NCBI GenBank assembly: GCA_963617485.1
Contig: CAVEPA010000002.1
Location: 62,001 to 126,000, forward strand
Source: UBA1757 sp963617485
Lineage (GTDB): Bacteria > Bacteroidota > Bacteroidia > Bacteroidales > UBA1402
Reading direction: 5' to 3'
DNA length: 64,000 nt
The position numbers were made by a program, and so were the translations under genes. Positions 62,312-64,000 of the stretch are shown piece by piece (within the stretch, counting starts at the first letter, position 1; every line of letters starts with the position of its first letter). Under the pieces are notes generated by a model. The model was not told where the DNA came from. It saw nothing but the letters and a program-made list of their open reading frames with translations, and did not search any database.

Positions 62312-62329
62312 CAATCTTCCCGTATGCAA

Positions 62330-63511
62330 TCAATTCCCGTCTGGCTTGGTTACATCCAGGTCGGTAGAAGGATACCAAACGAACTTCGTGAAGTCGTCTG
62401 GAGTAGCCGGGTTGTAATCAACCCAGGTTGAGCGAAGATACTGCACAAGCGGCAAATCGAACTGCTTCATTCCCATCACCACCATTTTGGCCACCTCATA
62501 CGCTCCATAAGGGTTGAAATGAGTATTGTCTTGTAACGCGGTTGGTTGATTGGGGTAGGTGTTGGCCGGATAGTGGACCAAAGCCTTCTTGCTGTCTTCG
62601 AAGCCCAAGGTCTCGAAGAATGTGCGTGTCATGTCGTGTAGTTCAATGACGGGAACACCCTCTCGCTTCGCCACGGCACGCATGGCATCGGGATAATCGC
62701 CATGTGTCTCTTGTATCTTGGAGTGCGTGTCATCGTCGAAGCGACGGCGCTGTGTAGGTGTGACAAAGATGACGTTGCCGCCTTTGGCACGCACCTCGTC
62801 AATGAATTTCTTCAGATTGTAGGAGTAATTATACCAGGCTCCCGACCCTGCATTTTTCTCCTTTTGGTCGTTGTGCCCGAATTCGCAGATGACGTAGTCG
62901 CCGGGTTTCATCATAGACAAGACCTTAGCCAAACGCTTCTGAGAGATAAAACTTGTGGCTGTCAGACCGCTTTCGGCATTGTTGGAGATACATACTTCAG
63001 GGCCGAACCAACAAGGTATCATCTGTCCCCAGCTTGCATACGGTTCATGCGACTGATCCACGACAGTCGAATTGCCGCAGAGGAACACCGTTGTGGCTGT
63101 CGTATCCGGTTCTATTTTGATGCTTTTGACGGCAGGAGCAGAACCGTAGAAGTCGAGTGTCAACTGGTCATCCCATGAGCGGCCGCCAACCTCGCGCGAT
63201 TTAAGGCGAACACTCTCTTTGTCGCTTATCTTGGGTGAGCGTTTGTTGACGACGAATTCATAGGTCTTGAATTCGCCGCGCTTGGTCGACACTTCGTTGA
63301 GCATCAGTCGTCGCGCCTCGGCTCTTACCACAGTTTTGGCCGCTTTCTTCTTCGAGCCGATGACGACAGTCACTTTGTAGTTGCCGTCGGGCACATCAAC
63401 GGAGTAGGTTGTGGGAATCTGTTTGCTCATGTCGACTTCGATGGTCTGGGCCTTTGCCGTCATCGGTAATAATAGGGCCAAGATAGCCCAGCATAATTTC
63501 TTCGTTTTCAT
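62330..63511 (-). CDS. Rhamnogalacturonan acetylesterase-like SGNH hydrolase, secreted
   Basis: This 393-residue exported enzyme has a signal peptide ending MTAKAQ. Residues 25-135 look like a jelly-roll carbohydrate-binding domain (DVPDGNYKVTVVIG). The SGNH part starts at FLCGNSTVVDQ (the nucleophile Ser block, GNS instead of the more usual GDS). It continues with NNAESGLTATSF, CEFGHNDQKE (the GxND block) and DNTHFNPYGAYEVA (the DxxH block). It would remove acetyl groups from the rhamnogalacturonan backbone of pectin. It is divergent from the GH2 gene at the right edge. A TAACTTTG box lies upstream. Confidence 0.88.
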   Translation of the reverse strand: MKTKKLCWAILALLLPMTAKAQTIEVDMSKQIPTTYSVDVPDGNYKVTVVIGSKKKAAKTVVRAEARRLMLNEVSTKRGEFKTYEFVVNKRSPKISDKESVRLKSREVGGRSWDDQLTLDFYGSAPAVKSIKIEPDTTATTVFLCGNSTVVDQSHEPYASWGQMIPCWFGPEVCISNNAESGLTATSFISQKRLAKVLSMMKPGDYVICEFGHNDQKEKNAGSGAWYNYSYNLKKFIDEVRAKGGNVIFVTPTQRRRFDDDTHSKIQETHGDYPDAMRAVAKREGVPVIELHDMTRTFFETLGFEDSKKALVHYPANTYPNQPTALQDNTHFNPYGAYEVAKMVVMGMKQFDLPLVQYLRSTWVDYNPATPDDFTKFVWYPSTDLDVTKPDGN

Positions 63512-63590
63512 ATTTCTTGTATTGTCATTGTCATCGCTAGCACAGCGCGTTTGAAAAGGTGTCTCTTTATATCATCTACAGTTATGGATG

Positions 63591-63598
63591 CAAAGTTA
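63591..63598 (-). promoter_or_regulatory. -7 box TAACTTTG upstream of the rhamnogalacturonan acetylesterase-like gene
   Basis: A minus-strand TAnnTTTG match 79 nt before the ATG. Confidence 0.4.
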
Positions 63599-63668
63599 AT
63601 TTATTGGAGGACATATGAAGCTAGGGTCTGCGCTTTCTTTGCGATAAGGTAAAAGGTCAACATATCGG

Positions 63669-63676
63669 TATATTTG
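63669..63676 (+). promoter_or_regulatory. -7 box TATATTTG upstream of the GH2 gene
   Basis: A plus-strand TAnnTTTG match 92 nt before the ATG, in the divergent gap. No -33 element at normal spacing was seen. Confidence 0.4.
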
Positions 63677-63768
63677 TCCGAAAGCGGATTTTTTGCGACA
63701 TTTGCGTTTCTTTCGCAGGCATCCTCATCGACAACGGTATCGAGAAGCTTAATAATAACCTCTATCGT

Positions 63769-64000
63769 ATGAACAGACATTTGATATCAAGCTTGGCCCT
63801 CCTGCTTTTGCTGGCTGGTTTACCTGCGAATGCGGGCGTACGCGACACCATCAACATCAATCGGGGATGGTCGTTCCATCGAGGTAACGAAGCTGAGGCC
63901 GTAACCATCGATTTGCCGCACGATTTCCAGATTTCGCAGCCTTGGGTAGAACCAGATGCCAGTGAGCTCCCCGACAACAATGATGTTGCCGCCAATCGTC
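63769..64000 (+). CDS. Glycoside hydrolase family 2 enzyme, N-terminal part (continues beyond window)
   Basis: Only the first 77 codons are visible. The ATG gives MNRHLISSLALLLLLAGLP and a signal peptide ending near ANAG. This is followed by ININRGWSFHRGN and TIDLPHDFQIS, the usual opening of the GH2 sugar-binding domain in secreted beta-galactosidase-like enzymes. It is divergent from the rhamnogalacturonan acetylesterase-like gene, so both may belong to a pectin-use locus that continues to the right. A TATATTTG box lies about 93 nt upstream. Confidence 0.8.
   Translation, partial: MNRHLISSLALLLLLAGLPANAGVRDTININRGWSFHRGNEAEAVTIDLPHDFQISQPWVEPDASELPDNNDVAANR

Noticed and set aside
1..64000. 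tRNA or rRNA genes, CRISPR arrays, insertion sequences, phage genes
   Set aside because: No T-loop pattern with a matching acceptor stem, no regularly spaced repeats and no transposase or integrase frames were found by eye.

Overview
The window is a chromosomal segment of an anaerobic Bacteroidales bacterium (Bacteroides/Prevotella-like; the genus cannot be fixed from sequence alone). The signs are fimbrillin-type lipoproteins with an FAASC lipobox, a DUF3575 outer-membrane protein, a TonB-dependent receptor, an oxygen-independent class III ribonucleotide reductase (NrdD/NrdG), an acetyl-CoA/succinate-type CoA transferase, the ftsX-DUF3098-uppP-truB-queA-folK gene order, and repeated TAnnTTTG -7 boxes, which are the Bacteroidetes primary-sigma promoter signature. 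I call 49 protein genes, 37 of them on the minus strand. I saw no rRNA, tRNA, CRISPR array, insertion sequence or phage gene.

Left edge to about 10 kb: a fimbrial/adhesin operon read leftward. It runs from an OmpA/DUF3575 outer-membrane protein and an anchor-type lipoprotein to three fimbrillin-like lipoproteins. Two of these carry long beta-helix C-terminal regions and share a block of 1,568 bp with no difference I could find. The leftmost gene is a mosaic: its N-terminal domain resembles the short middle paralogue and its centre is identical to the large third gene. It runs off the window. This is the most unusual feature here.

10 to 39 kb: housekeeping and transport. There is an OmpA-like protein with gpmI and a DUF3109 protein; a TonB-dependent receptor; a glycosyltransferase; a polyamine ABC importer (potABCD) preceded by a porin-like gene in the same tight run; metY; a GH3 glycosidase; a CobW-type metal chaperone with a His/Asp-rich loop; nrdDG; a leftward unit fadD-CPBP protease-cinA-esterase; ychF; and mutS. 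Several convergent pairs overlap at their 3' ends.

39 to 49 kb: a somewhat more AT-rich stretch with an esterase, polA (its proofreading domain lacks the metal-binding residues), a polyprenyl synthase, mazG-like, dtd, uvrC and mnmG. Two parS-like ParB sites lie between uvrC and mnmG, and an AT-rich 300-bp gap upstream of mutS holds a perfect DnaA box. Together these hint at an origin-proximal location.

49 to 62 kb: cell-envelope and RNA-modification genes (ybeY, spmAB-like, flippase, ruvB, folK, queA, truB, uppP, DUF3098, ftsX, miaB), a secreted pectate lyase, a CoA transferase and aroK. The right edge has a rhamnogalacturonan acetylesterase-like gene and the start of a GH2 glycosidase. With the pectate lyase, these suggest life on plant pectin.
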